The position numbers and the translations under genes were made by a program. This document shows positions 35,770 through 46,370 of a DNA stretch of 64,000 bases, piece after piece (the first letter of the stretch is position 1; the number at the start of each line of letters is the position of its first letter). The DNA comes from Artemisia argyi (lineage: Eukaryota; Streptophyta; Magnoliopsida; Asterales; Asteraceae): the NCBI GenBank assembly GCA_030686995.1, contig CM060708.1, forward strand, positions 181,954,115 to 182,018,114, in the 5' to 3' direction. The notes under the pieces were generated by a model, which was not told where the DNA came from, did not search any database, and saw nothing but the letters and a program-made list of their open reading frames with translations.

Positions 35770-36442
35770 TGATGCGTGGGAATTGCACCAGGCTTTACCT
35801 CTCGAGGGATCTCGAGAAGCTTACAACCCCCACATAGACATATTGAATGAATTGAAAGAGGACTTATCTTAATTGAACATGAAAGGTTTCAAGGGGTGAA
35901 AACCCTTGAAAATACTGTTACAAACGACCTAGGGTTTATTAGGTTCGACCCTAGTATTCTCCACACAAGTTCCTACTTTAATTAATGAAAAATAGAAAAG
36001 TATATATAGATTTTGTGAGGTGACGACGTCAAGAGTAAATTTTGGACGCCATCATCTCGCCGCCAAGAAAGTTCTCGGACTGCCTAGATCTGGAGCTGAC
36101 GCCGTCATGTGTAATCCTTCTTCAGGCCGTCACCAAAATAACTCTTGACGCCCTACTTCTGATGCCGTCACGTTTTCTCTGGGTCGTCATGCATTTTACT
36201 CCTGACGCCGTCACATTTTCCTTCTTGACGCCGTCAGGTATTGTTTCCAGCATGGAAAATTAAGTCTTTGCCATTTTCTTCACTTTTATGCTCCAAAAAC
36301 GTCCAAAATGCTTCCTTTTCCAGAATTCACTCCCGAAGTACCTAAAATCACAAAAGGAATGATTTAGGGCAATATTTGATCAAATAAATTCCAATTTCGG
36401 TTTAAATGACCCCCTAAAAACGGTTCATTTTTCGCCTCATCA
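35770..36442 (-). repeat. Element D left LTR (673 bp, 751-bp deletion)
   Basis: Starts TGATGCGTGGGAATTGC and ends CGCCTCATCA. Compared with the right LTR it lacks a block between AACCCCCAC and CACATAG (equivalent to 60839-61589) joined at a CAC microhomology. The first 60 bases extend the F ORF3 frame by chance. Confidence 0.9.
36001..36236 (-). promoter_or_regulatory. Element D left LTR promoter: TGACG array and TATA box
   Basis: Minus-strand promoter. TATATATA at 36001-36008 is preceded (upstream in element sense) by about eight copies of TGACGCCGTCA or variants: TGACGACGTCA 36021-36031, exact copies at 36097, 36203 and 36226, and partial ones near 36042, 36125, 36145, 36161 and 36184. Each full unit is an inverted pair of TGACG, the core bound by plant TGA-class bZIP factors. 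Confidence 0.6.
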
Positions 36443-38881
36443 TATACCCTTACACTTGAGATTTGCTTGTCCTCAAGCAAATATGCTTTTATTCTAATCA
36501 AAATACAAGTTAGGGGTCATTTAACACTAATATAAAAGTAATTACAACAAATAATCGTTCCACTAAAGACCAAAGACAAGCACGGAGGTCATACACTTGC
36601 ACCTCACAAATAGTGTTTAGATACTCACATCTCTCGGGTGTAATAAAGTAATATCACAATATGGAAATGGAAAACATCTCTCACTACCTGTCATAGCAAA
36701 ATAGAGTACCATAGGCTTGGGAAAGGATCAAACCTCCACCACATGGCGTAAGCACCTAGGATAAACTATCAAAGATGTCTTTTAAAGGGTTGTAACGTTA
36801 GGTGTAGGGATATGGAATACACGGTTTTGTTGGATATAGGCAGTCTTTACTGGTGGCGAGTTAATAATCTTGGTTAATTACATGTACAATATGGCGTTGC
36901 TAAGCCAAGACTAGACTCGACTTAACCTAATAAATGAAAAATAACAAAAACATAAAATAAACATAGAATGAAACGGGATGGTAGTCCGTATGTTTTTTCT
37001 CTTTTCTTTTTCTATTTTTTTTTTCTTTTTCTTAATTTTTCGATTTTTTTTTTATTTTTTATTTATTTTTTTATTTTTTTCATACATTCTTACCCTACCA
37101 TCCAAAATAATACATCATAGGGAATGAACATTCCCCTTACACTTGAATTTTTACATACTTTACAATAAACTAATCTAATGACTCGAATCAAGAAAATCAA
37201 AACGCTTGGAGTACTTTTAAGATTAACACACATATGGGGGTAATATATGATGTTCTTCCCCATTACTCCATAACACATGTACTTTACCCATAGTCCCAAT
37301 CGTCCCAAAACAATATGTACAAGGATATGACTCGACTTAGCAACCATGTAATCAATTAGATAATTAACTAAGGGTTTAAACAAATAACAATAATGCACTA
37401 AAGATGAGTGCATACATGGAAGGCTAAGGCGATTTGGGTGTACATTTAAGTGGGGTGTAACAAATTCTTCTTTTAAGTAAGATGTTTAAAGTTAGAAACG
37501 AAAAGATAGGCTCGGAGGGGTGTACTAGGGGTTTCGTGTACTAAAAATGAGTACAACGCTAATGGTGTGTTAAAAATTAATTGACTTAACTAGCCAAGTA
37601 TTATGACGTAAATGGTCAAGTAATTATGATGCGGGTTTAACACAAGGGTGATCCTAATGCCTCTTATCATGTAGTAAATCCTACTACACGAATGTAGTCT
37701 CACTAGCGGTCTCGGGATGTATCACTAACGCAAGTTCTAGAATCTAAATGCTACTAGTACACACATAAGCACTAATAATGAATGCTTTTCCTATCAAATC
37801 TAAAGGCGAACCTCACATATTTGGGTGGAAAATTTTTTTAAGTGGTACGGTTTTGTGCTAGTCATACAACCTCCTATCCATGAGACGCTCGCTAAGGCAA
37901 AAGTTTCACTCCTAAATGTTGTAAAAAATTTTAAATTTGGCGCTAAAAATACACTAACAAGTATTTCTCATAGTTTTATTACACATCTACCATCAAACAA
38001 ACAAACTCAAGCGAAAGTGTATCTATAAGGTATCATCATTTTACCCTCCCCTTACACTTAGGATGAACATTGTCCCCAATGTAAAAGTGAAATAAGTAAA
38101 AAGAATGAAATCAAATACTCCCCTGATTCGCTCGGTATGGATAATAAGGTAGCAAGGTTAGATCTTCCTCCAAGAAAATGAACAATCAAAGCTTCCCTTC
38201 CAGAATATAAATCATCTTCTTGTCAAACATAACCTGTTAAACCTGAGAAAACAAACAAGCCAACCTCGCGTAAAGTCGGCGGCAATCTATATATGCTAAC
38301 AAATCCTAGAAAGTAAAGTAAGATATAATGCTTGTGGAATGATGTTTGCAGATTTCCTGGAGATTATAAAACAAAAGGGTTAACAAAAACTTTAAGATTC
38401 CATTAGAAAAACAAAACTGGTAAAATTTCTGGAATCTTACACGTGACGCCGTCAGAAGTGACCTGCAGGAATTCTTATGTTAAGTTTCCAGAAAATTTCT
38501 GGAAAAACTTGGCCCTACTTCCTGGAAAATCCTGCAAAACATCATTATGACTCGATACAAGCATTTGAATCTAACAAATACGAATATACATGTTCATTTA
38601 ATATTGTGGAGAATCATGATCAGTTTTGTTTCTTTAAAAACATATTTGGGGTTTCCCCTTACACTTATCTTTTGCGAAATACCTTTGGATAAAGTTAAGA
38701 CTAAGCCAAACAACAAAATAAAGTATTTACATCCTTTAGTTTTGAAACATGATCTACCAACAATAAAAATAAAGCATGCATACGGAAACAAATAACAATC
38801 AAACAAAATAAAAATCACACAAAACATGGGTTGCCTCCCAAGAAGCGCTTTTCTTTATTAACGAGTCTTGTAGCTAGACTC
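36443..38881 (-). promoter_or_regulatory. Element D 3' noncoding region with four purine tracts and stem-loops
   Basis: No gene. CCCTTACACTT (36447-36457, next to the LTR, the likely PPT) is followed by a 9-bp stem ATTTGCTTG/CAAGCAAAT (36461-36482). CCCCTTACACTT recurs at 37133-37144 (overlapping stem GGGAATG-aa-CATTCCC, 37120-37135), at 38048-38059 (followed by ACATTG-tccc-CAATGT, 38067-38082) and at 38655-38666 (overlapping GGGG-ttt-CCCC). A T-rich tract spans 36990-37080. A lone TGACGCCGTCA is at 38444. Just after the ORF end is GAGTC-N9-GACTC (38863-38881). Confidence 0.65.
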
Positions 38882-38895
38882 AAGGTCATGGGTTA

Positions 38896-41186
38896 CTACG
38901 TGACATGGGTGAGTTCCTCATTGAGGACATCTTTTGGATCAAACTTGGGTTTCAACTTCCTATCGGTTTTCTTAGTACGGTATGACCTTTCAAACTTTTC
39001 TCCATCCGGATCATACAAAATCATCTTCATATGCCATGATCCGTCACCTTCCTTAGGTGGCTTGTCCCACCTCCATTTACACTTATCCCCCTCTCTTTTC
39101 CACTTGTTCATCTCTATGTTAATGGGCATTACGCTCAAGAACTCAATCATCTTTCTAAAGACTAGGGGGTCCTCAAAAGGGTCTAGCTCTTCATTTCTAG
39201 CTATGAGTTGTTCCACCAAATGTGTTTTCTCGATGAAATCTTTTCTAGATAGAATGGGCGTTGAGGTCCTATAAAGTTCCTTTCTATCCAAGGTCCGTAT
39301 CTAGATGGTCTCCTATTCATCTCTACCCAATGTGGTGTCGGTTCATCCTCACAATCGTAGCTATGTTTCTTAACATCATATACCGACCAAGTATTGTCCT
39401 CACCTACCACTATCTTAGACTCCTTACAATCTATCATGGCGCTAGCGGTTGCTAAAAATCCTCTTCCTACTAATAGTGGGCATGTAGTATCACTAACCAT
39501 ATATAGGACGTGAAAATCCGCTAAAATAGTTAACTTCCCTACGTGAACAACTACATCCTTAATCATTCCAACCGGGTGGGCAATACTCCCATCCGCTAGA
39601 CCAATTAAGACCTCCGTCTCCTCTAACTTCCCTAGCTTGAGAGTGGTGAAAAGGGAATCAAATTGAGGCTTGATCCTAAATCGGCTAGTGTGTCGAAAGC
39701 TTCGAATCTTCCTATCTTACAAGGCAAAACGAATATACCCGGATCATCAAGCTTTTTAGGCAACTTGTTTTGAACAAAGGCGGTCCCATTTATACCTAGC
39801 TTAAACTTCTCATACTTTTCTAGGAGGGCACTATAGTAAGGAGCACGGGCTAAGACATCAATGACGGGGCGTTCAAGGTGAATCTCCTTGAATTCATCGT
39901 CAAGGTCTTGCGTAGGAGGTGTTTCAACTATGCTTTTGACCGGTTTTATATCGGGTGTTCTGTTTGATTGGTCCTTTTGAAGAATTTGGTTCTGTTTGAA
40001 ACACGTGCTCGTTGATTTAACCGAGTAGTATTGCGGACAAGAAGTGGGTGACAAAACTGAGGATATGGAATTAACGTTTAATTTTGGGTTCTTGACCGTG
40101 TCGCTTGGGAGTGCTCCCATTTCTCGGTCGTTGAGAACTTTCAACAATGTGTCAATTTTGGTGGTCATCTCGCTTTGCTTTTGTTTGAAATCGGCTTCAA
40201 ACTTGGATATGCGAGCTTCTTGAGATGCCACAAACTTGGACATCAATCCTTCAAGATTGTTGGTACTACCATAGTTGTTAGAAGGATTGTTGTTGAAAGT
40301 ACGGTTGGAGGATGGACCGTTTGGTTGGTAACGATTAGGCGGATTGGAGGAATTGTTTTGGTTTTGCTTCCACCTAAGGTTTGGGTGATTTTTCCAAGAG
40401 GGGTTGTAGGAATCACCGTAAGGGTTTGGCTCGGGCTTGAAAGTGTACCACTTATCTCCCACTTCGTCGGTACGCGAAGATGCGTAGTCTGCAAAAGCTA
40501 TTCCGGAGAGTTCCACACAATCACGAGTGTCATGGGGACCACTAAATAATTCGCATGAAGAAGTGATTTTGTTCACTTGGCTTGTAGGCTTAGGAGCTTC
40601 GTAAGATTTCATGAGAAACTTGACTTGGTCCTCAAGTTCCATGATCCTATGGTCGGGAGTGCCAGAATTGTTCGAAGGCAAAGATATTGCCTTGACCGTT
40701 TTGTTCAAATCACGGGGATCATTCCAACTTTCATTGTCATAGAGAGTAAGATCTTCTATAAGTTCCCATGATTCTTCCGCACTAAGATCACGTAGCTTGC
40801 CACCGGCCGATTGGTCAATGGTTCGCCTTGTGGAGAGATCGATATGGTCATAAAAAATTTGGACTTGGAGCCAAAGATCTATGCCATGATGAGGGACGTT
40901 TTAGAGTAAGTCCTTGAAACGAGTCCATGCTTCGTATAGAGTTTCACCTTGACGTTGTTGGAACGTCAAGATATCATTTCTAAGCTAGGTAGTTCTCCCC
41001 GGTGGGAAAAATTGAGCAAGGAACCGAGTGTTGAGATCATCCCATGAGGTGATGGATCCCGCTGGTAAACGTTCAAGCCATTGACTAGCTTGATCACGTA
41101 GAGAGAATTGGAATAGGCGTAATCGGGTTGACTCTCTAGTTGTAACATCAAGGTCTATAGAGTCTACGATTTTAAGGAAGTCCTTG
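38896..41186 (-). pseudogene. gag: Element D gag (main part), aspartic protease and C-terminal domain
   Basis: Continues the gag frame begun at 60640-60356. Gag shows RLRLFQFSLRDQASQWLERL and FLAQFFPPGRT, then two stops (40985-40987 and 40901-40903), a CELFSGPHDTRDC knuckle, and an Asn-rich tail. The protease motif is LADLGSSLNLIP (about 39670). Frameshifts near 39655 and 39260 break the frame. Between them lies VVVHVGKLTILADFHVLY..LLVGRGFLATA, the second half of protease. The last segment (39291-38896) holds DPFEDPLVFRKMIEFLSVMP and WDKPPKEGDGSWHMKMILYD, a domain I know only from the same Asteraceae gag-protease family. Neither RT nor integrase follows. Confidence 0.85.
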
Positions 41187-42500
41187 TGTTGACATAAATA
41201 ATGTCTAAAAACATTGTTAGCATATTAACAATGACTCTATGTTTTGATAATTACAAAGCATAAACTCATTAATCTAAAACTTATGCCATAAACAAGTTTT
41301 TAGTGCTTAATATTTGTCTTTGCATCCATATCACTTAAGGTATGAATAAACAAAGTGTTTATCGTATTTCATGATCAAAGGAAATTTTTCTAATCACTAG
41401 AATTTTTATAAAATGTATTAAACATTCTATATCTTTTACAAAATTACTTTTGGAATTAAAAGAATATGTTTAATTCATTATAAATATATAATTTCAAATT
41501 TCTAACCAAAAATGGCAAATTTTATCCAGAATAATATTTCCCACTAAAAGACAAGAAAATCCAACGTTCTGAAGGGGCGGCCCCCTTAATCATTAAGGGG
41601 ACCGGCCTCTAATTAAGGGGACCGACCACGCTCCAGAACAATAATTTTCTCCCCTATAAATACTGGTTCATCCCATATAATTTTCTCACCTTTTGCACTC
41701 CTAAACTTTCTGTTCTAGATCCACATTTCTGTTCTCTTAATCCTTTGATCATAAGTACATAATTCTTTGTTTCAAAGTGATTCAAACATCATCCTCTCAA
41801 GTGCAAGAGAAGAATACTTCTATCCCCCAAGACAAGAAGTATTACAACTTGTTGTGACCTCCACATACAAGTTGTTGGTGCATCATCAAGATTATTTACA
41901 TTATTCTTTGTGAAGATTGTTGTGAATATTTGATTGTAGATAGTTGTGCTAGGTAGATTGATTGTGTGATTAGTTAGTTGTTTGATGTGAAGAAGAAAAG
42001 TTAGGAATTAGATTGCAGTGAAGAAGCTAGGTGTGAAGTTGTTAGTTGTGAAGAAAACTGGTTTGAAGAAGATAGGCGTGGAGTAGTTAGTTGTGAAGTA
42101 GATTGGTTTGAAGAAGTTGTGTAGAAGTTGTGACTTAGTTGTGAAAAAGTTGTGGTGTGTAAATTGGTGTGTAAGGTTTTCTCTGCCATAAGGGAGCTTG
42201 TTGATATAGTGAAGAAAACTCTCGAGTTAGGTGCTCGGGGAGTGGAGTAGGGCAAGGAAGGTGTCCTTGTAGCCGAACCACTATAAATTTCTTGTCTCGC
42301 GGTTCGATCTTTCCATCTCTTATTTATTTCCTTACTTATCATTGCTATATCTTACTTATTGATAGTTGTTTATATTGTGCAAGACTTGAGATCATATATT
42401 ATCGAATCTAAATTTTAAAAACTAAGAAAACACCAAAACTATTTTTATAACAAATTAAAAAGATGTAAAATTATTCAACCCCTCCTTCTAGTTTTCCACA
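41187..42500 (+). repeat. Element E 5' LTR (1314 bp)
   Basis: TGTTGACATAAA...GTTTTCCACA, followed by the PBS. It includes a GC-rich palindromic block (41566-41639), TATA box, and a low-complexity stretch of GTGAAGAAG/TTAGTTGTG words (41985-42180) that produces spurious minus-strand ORFs. It is about 40 bp shorter than the 3' LTR, mainly for lack of one palindrome unit and a short repeat unit. Confidence 0.93.
41566..41662 (+). promoter_or_regulatory. Element E 5' LTR: GC-rich compound palindrome and TATA box
   Basis: GGCGGCCCCCTTAAT followed by ATTAAGGGGACCGGCC and a second ATTAAGGGGACCGACC, bracketed by GTTCTG (41566) and CAGAAC (41634-41639). TATAAATA is at 41655-41662. The 3' LTR and an internal site before ORF3 have the same arrangement. 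Confidence 0.65.
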
Positions 42501-42502
42501 AT

Positions 42503-42515
42503 TGGTATCAGAGCC
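42503..42515 (+). other. Primer binding site, initiator-Met tRNA (element E)
   Basis: TGGTATCAGAGCC two bases after the 5' LTR, the standard Copia PBS. Confidence 0.92.
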
Positions 42516-42567
42516 AGGTTGAGCAAGATTTTTAAAATATATTGTATTTTAAAACTTGTAACGATCT

Positions 42568-43848
42568 ATGGAATCTGAAAAATATTTAGAAGGACAATCT
42601 ATGCAAAGACAACCACTATTTGAAAGTGATGGATTTTTATATTGGAAAAATAGATTCGAAACATATGTGAAATCAAAAGATCTTGATCTTTGGCATATTA
42701 TTACCTTTTGTGACTTTCCCCCTATTCAATATAATGTTGAAACTAAAATGGATGAAATTGTATCTTTTGAAAAACAAAATGATGATTTGAAAAAGAAACT
42801 AGCAAAAAATAATGAGGCTAAAATGGTCATTTATAATGCACTACCACGCAAAGAATATGAAAGAATTTTTATGTGTAAAACCGCCAAAGAAATTTGGGAC
42901 TCTTTACTAATTACTCACCAAGGTAATAGCCAAGTCAAAGATAATAAAATAGATCTTCTTGTACAACAATATGAACAATTTACGATTCCGGAAGAGGAAT
43001 CAATTGATAATGCTTTTGCTAAATTTAACACTATTATCACAAGTTTAAAAGCACTTGATGAGACATTTTCTAGTAAAAATTGTGTTAGAAAATTTCTTAG
43101 GGCATTGCATCCGAAATGGCGAGCTAAGGTCACGACAATTGAAGAATCAAAGAACTTGATGACGTTATCACTATATGAACTAATTGGCAACTTGAAGGTT
43201 CATGAAGAAATTATAAGAAGAGATTCGGAAACGGTCAAAGTCAAGAAAGAACAAACCAAATCCATTGCTCTAAAAGCCAAAAAGGAACCTAGTAATGATG
43301 ATGATTCAAGTGACGAAAGTGAAGACGAAGAATATGCAATGGCCGTAAGAGAATTCAAGAAATTCTTCAAGAGACGAGGAAGATTCACTAGATCATCACG
43401 AGACGAAAGAAAACCATTCCAAAGAAATAGAAGTGACAACTATGGGAAAAGAAAGTGCTTTAGATGTGGAAGTCCAAATCATCTCATTGGCGAATGTCTA
43501 AAGCCACCGGGTTATGAAAATCCAGGCGCATTTGTTAGTGGAACATGGAGTGATAGTGACAAAGAAGAAGTTGAAAAGCCAAGAGATGAAAAGTGTTTTA
43601 TGGCAAAAGAAACCGACGAAATATGTTTAGGAATTGACTTGGAGCCTGACGAATGGATCAAAGATAGCGGATGTTTGAGGCACATGACGGGGAACCGCAA
43701 GCTATTCTCTACATACAAGGCATACAATGGAGGTAACGTTATTTTCGGTAGTGACTTACGTGGAAAAATCATTGGCAAAGGTACGATTTCTCAAGACTCA
43801 CTTACTATTGAAAATGTAGAGCATGTGGATAATTTAACATATAACTAG
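42568..43848 (+). pseudogene. gag: Element E gag and protease
   Basis: ATG at 42568, only about 50 bases after the PBS. Gag opens [18 protein letters not shown], with [18 protein letters not shown] and [17 protein letters not shown] basic/acidic region follows, then the CCHC knuckle [14 protein letters not shown] near residue 297 and [10 protein letters not shown]. Protease has [14 protein letters not shown] with the catalytic DSG. The frame ends in a TAG (43846-43848) where the family has NLLSI; the next frame-preserving codons continue the polyprotein, so this is a nonsense mutation, not a natural end. Confidence 0.92.
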
Positions 43849-45030
43849 CTTAGTATAGGACAAATATGTGATAATAAATGTAGAGTCACTTTTACCGAAG
43901 AGGATAGCGAAATAGTTAAGAATGGAAAAATCATAGGTAGAGGAATTAGGAAAGGTGACATATATGTTATGAAACTAGGAAACAAGCCTGGGGATAGGAT
44001 ATGCCTAACGACCCTAGATGAAAACTCTACATTGTGGCATAGGAGATTAGGACATGCTAACATGCAACAAATACAATCTTTGGCCTCTAAGGAATTAGTT
44101 AGAAATTTGCCTAATCTAAAATATGACAAGCAATTTTGTGATGCATGTAAAATTGGAAAGCAAGCTCATGCTAGTCACAAAGCTAAGAATATAGTATCCA
44201 CTACTAGGTGCCTAGAATTATTACATATGGATCTTTTCGGTCTATCCGCTGTGCGGAGCTATGGAGGAAACAAATATACCTTAGTAATAGTAGATGATTA
44301 CTCACGATACACGTGGACTAGATTTTTAAGTGACAAAACCCAAGCCTTTGAAAAATTCGAAATATTTAGTAAAATGATTCAAAATAAATTAGGATGCTCA
44401 ATAGTTGCAATTAGGACGGACCATGGTAGGGAATTTGATAACGAAATACAATTCGGAAAATATTGTGAGTTAAATGGCATATCTCACAATTTCTTCGCTC
44501 CTCGTACTCCTCAATCAAATGGCGTAGTAGAAAGAAAAAATAGGTCACTACAAGAAATGAGTAGAACAATGTTAAATGAACAATCCATCCCACAAAAATT
44601 TTGGTGTCACGTTGTAGATACATCGACTTATATTTTAAATAGGGTATCAATTAGGAGAATTCTAGGAAAAATTCCTTATGAGTTACTAAGAGGTAGAAAA
44701 CCAAACTTAAGCTACTTTAGGGTATTTGGAAGTAAATGTTATATTCTAAACACTAAGGATTACCTCACTAAGTTTGATCCAAAATCATATGAAGGAATAT
44801 TTTTAGGATATTCACAAAATAGTAAAGCATATATAATACTTAACAAACACTCCATGAAGGTAGAAGAATCACTAAATGTAACATTTGATGAAATACCACC
44901 ACCTCCTAAAACATTACCTTTAGAAGATGATGACTTAGTCGAAGATGAAGCTATTGAGGTTAGTAAAACAAAACCCATAGGAAATGATAATGAAGACATT
45001 CAATTAGAAACAATGAAATTGTTAATGTTA
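43849..45030 (+). pseudogene. pol: Element E integrase
   Basis: In frame with gag after the stop. The GAG-pre-integrase zinc region is LWHRRLGHANMQQIQSLASK with CDACKIGKQAH. The catalytic core carries LHMDLFG, IRTDHGREFDN and the HNFFAPRTPQSNGVVERKN block, giving D, D and E. After GRKPNLSYFRVFGSKCYIL the frame enters a charged linker and is lost by a one-base shift between about 45003 and 45020. Confidence 0.9.
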
Positions 45031-46370
45031 AAGAATCTAGATCACATCCATTAGATAATATAATAGGACATCTTAACCATAGAACCCTTAGGTCACAAGC
45101 CCAAGATAAAAACAATTTCTTTTGTTTCCTCTCAGCAATAGAACCTAAGAATATTAATGAGGCTTTAAAAGATGAAAGTTGGGTTATAGCTATGCAAGAA
45201 GAATTAAATCAATTTAAGGCAAATGATGTTTGGGAATTAGTCCCAAATCCAATGAATATGACCATCATAGGAAATAAATGGGTATATAGAAATAAGTTAG
45301 CTGAGAATGGAATAGTCACTAGGAATAAAGCTAGATTAGTTGCCCAAGGTTATAATCAACAAGAAGGAATTGATTATGACGAAACTTATGCCCCCGTAGC
45401 TAGACTAGAATCGATTAGGATATTACTTGCCTATGCATGCGCCCTAGATTTTAAGTTATTCCAAATGGACGTGAAAAGTGCATTCCTTAACGGTTTTATC
45501 AATGAGGAGGTATATGTGGCACACCCTCCAGGATTCATTGACTTTACAAAACCTGATTATGTTTATAAGTTAAAGAAAGCTTTGTATGGACTCAAACAAG
45601 CTCCCAAGGCTTGGTATGATCGATTAAAAGCTTTTCTTATTAAACATAATTATTCCATGGGAATGGTAGATAACACTCTTTTCACTAAAAGGAAAGACCC
45701 AAATCTCATCATTGTCCAAATATATGTTGATGACATTATATTTGAATCGACTTGTCAAGATATGTGTGATGAATTTGCCAAAATCATGCATGATGAGTTT
45801 GAGATGAGTATGATGGGTGAACTTAACTTCTTCCTAGGATTACAAATAAAACAATTAGAAGATGGAATATTTTTTAATCAATCTAAGTACATTAAGGAAA
45901 TGCTTAAGAAATTTGGCCTAGAAGACTCAAAACCCATGAAAACTCCCATGTCTACGGAAGTAAAGCTTACAAAGGATGATGAAGGTGAGTCCATAGATAA
46001 CACCAAGTATAGAGGAATGATAGGTAGTTTACTATACTTGACGGCAAGTAGACCCGATATCATGTTTAGTGTTTGCCTTTGTGCCCGTTTTCAAGAGGAT
46101 CCCAAAACCTCTCACCTAGAAGCGGTTAAGCGTATCTTCCGATACATTAAAGGCACTATACACTTAGGATTATGGTATCCTAAGGGATCCAGCATAGAAA
46201 CCATCGTCGATGCGGATTCGGATCATGCGGGAGACTACGTAGATAGAAAAAGCACTAGCGGCATCTGCACGTTTATGGGATGTTGTCTAACATCTTGGTT
46301 TTTGAAGAAGCAAACCGCTCTTGCTATTTCTACTACCGAAGCCGAATATGTAAGCTCTGGAAAGGCATGT
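45031..46370 (+). pseudogene. pol: Element E reverse transcriptase and RNase H, first part
   Basis: Frame resumes with SRSHPLDNIIGHLNHRTLRS. RT has MQEELNQFKANDVWELV, FQMDVKSAFLNGFINEEVYV, YGLKQAPKAWYDRL, the catalytic box YVDDIIF and MMGELNFFLGLQI. RNase H begins DADSDHAGDYVDRKSTSG and TTEAEYVSSGKAC. At 46370 the frame is cut by N1-C; codons resume at 56560 after the CATGT duplication. Confidence 0.93.

Noticed and set aside
35770..35872. Last 35 codons of the ORF beginning at 35213 (DAWELHQALPLEGSREAYNP..)
   Set aside because: This part is LTR sequence of element D, repeated at 60779; it is not part of the F protein.
38831..39274. Plus-strand 147-aa ORF
   Set aside because: Antisense to the D C-terminal domain, which has recognisable family motifs on the minus strand.
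42001..42342. Minus-strand 113-117 aa Ser/Thr-rich ORF in E LTRs (also 59831-60184)
   Set aside because: Antisense reading of a GTGAAGAAG/TTAGTTGTG low-complexity stretch in R/U5.
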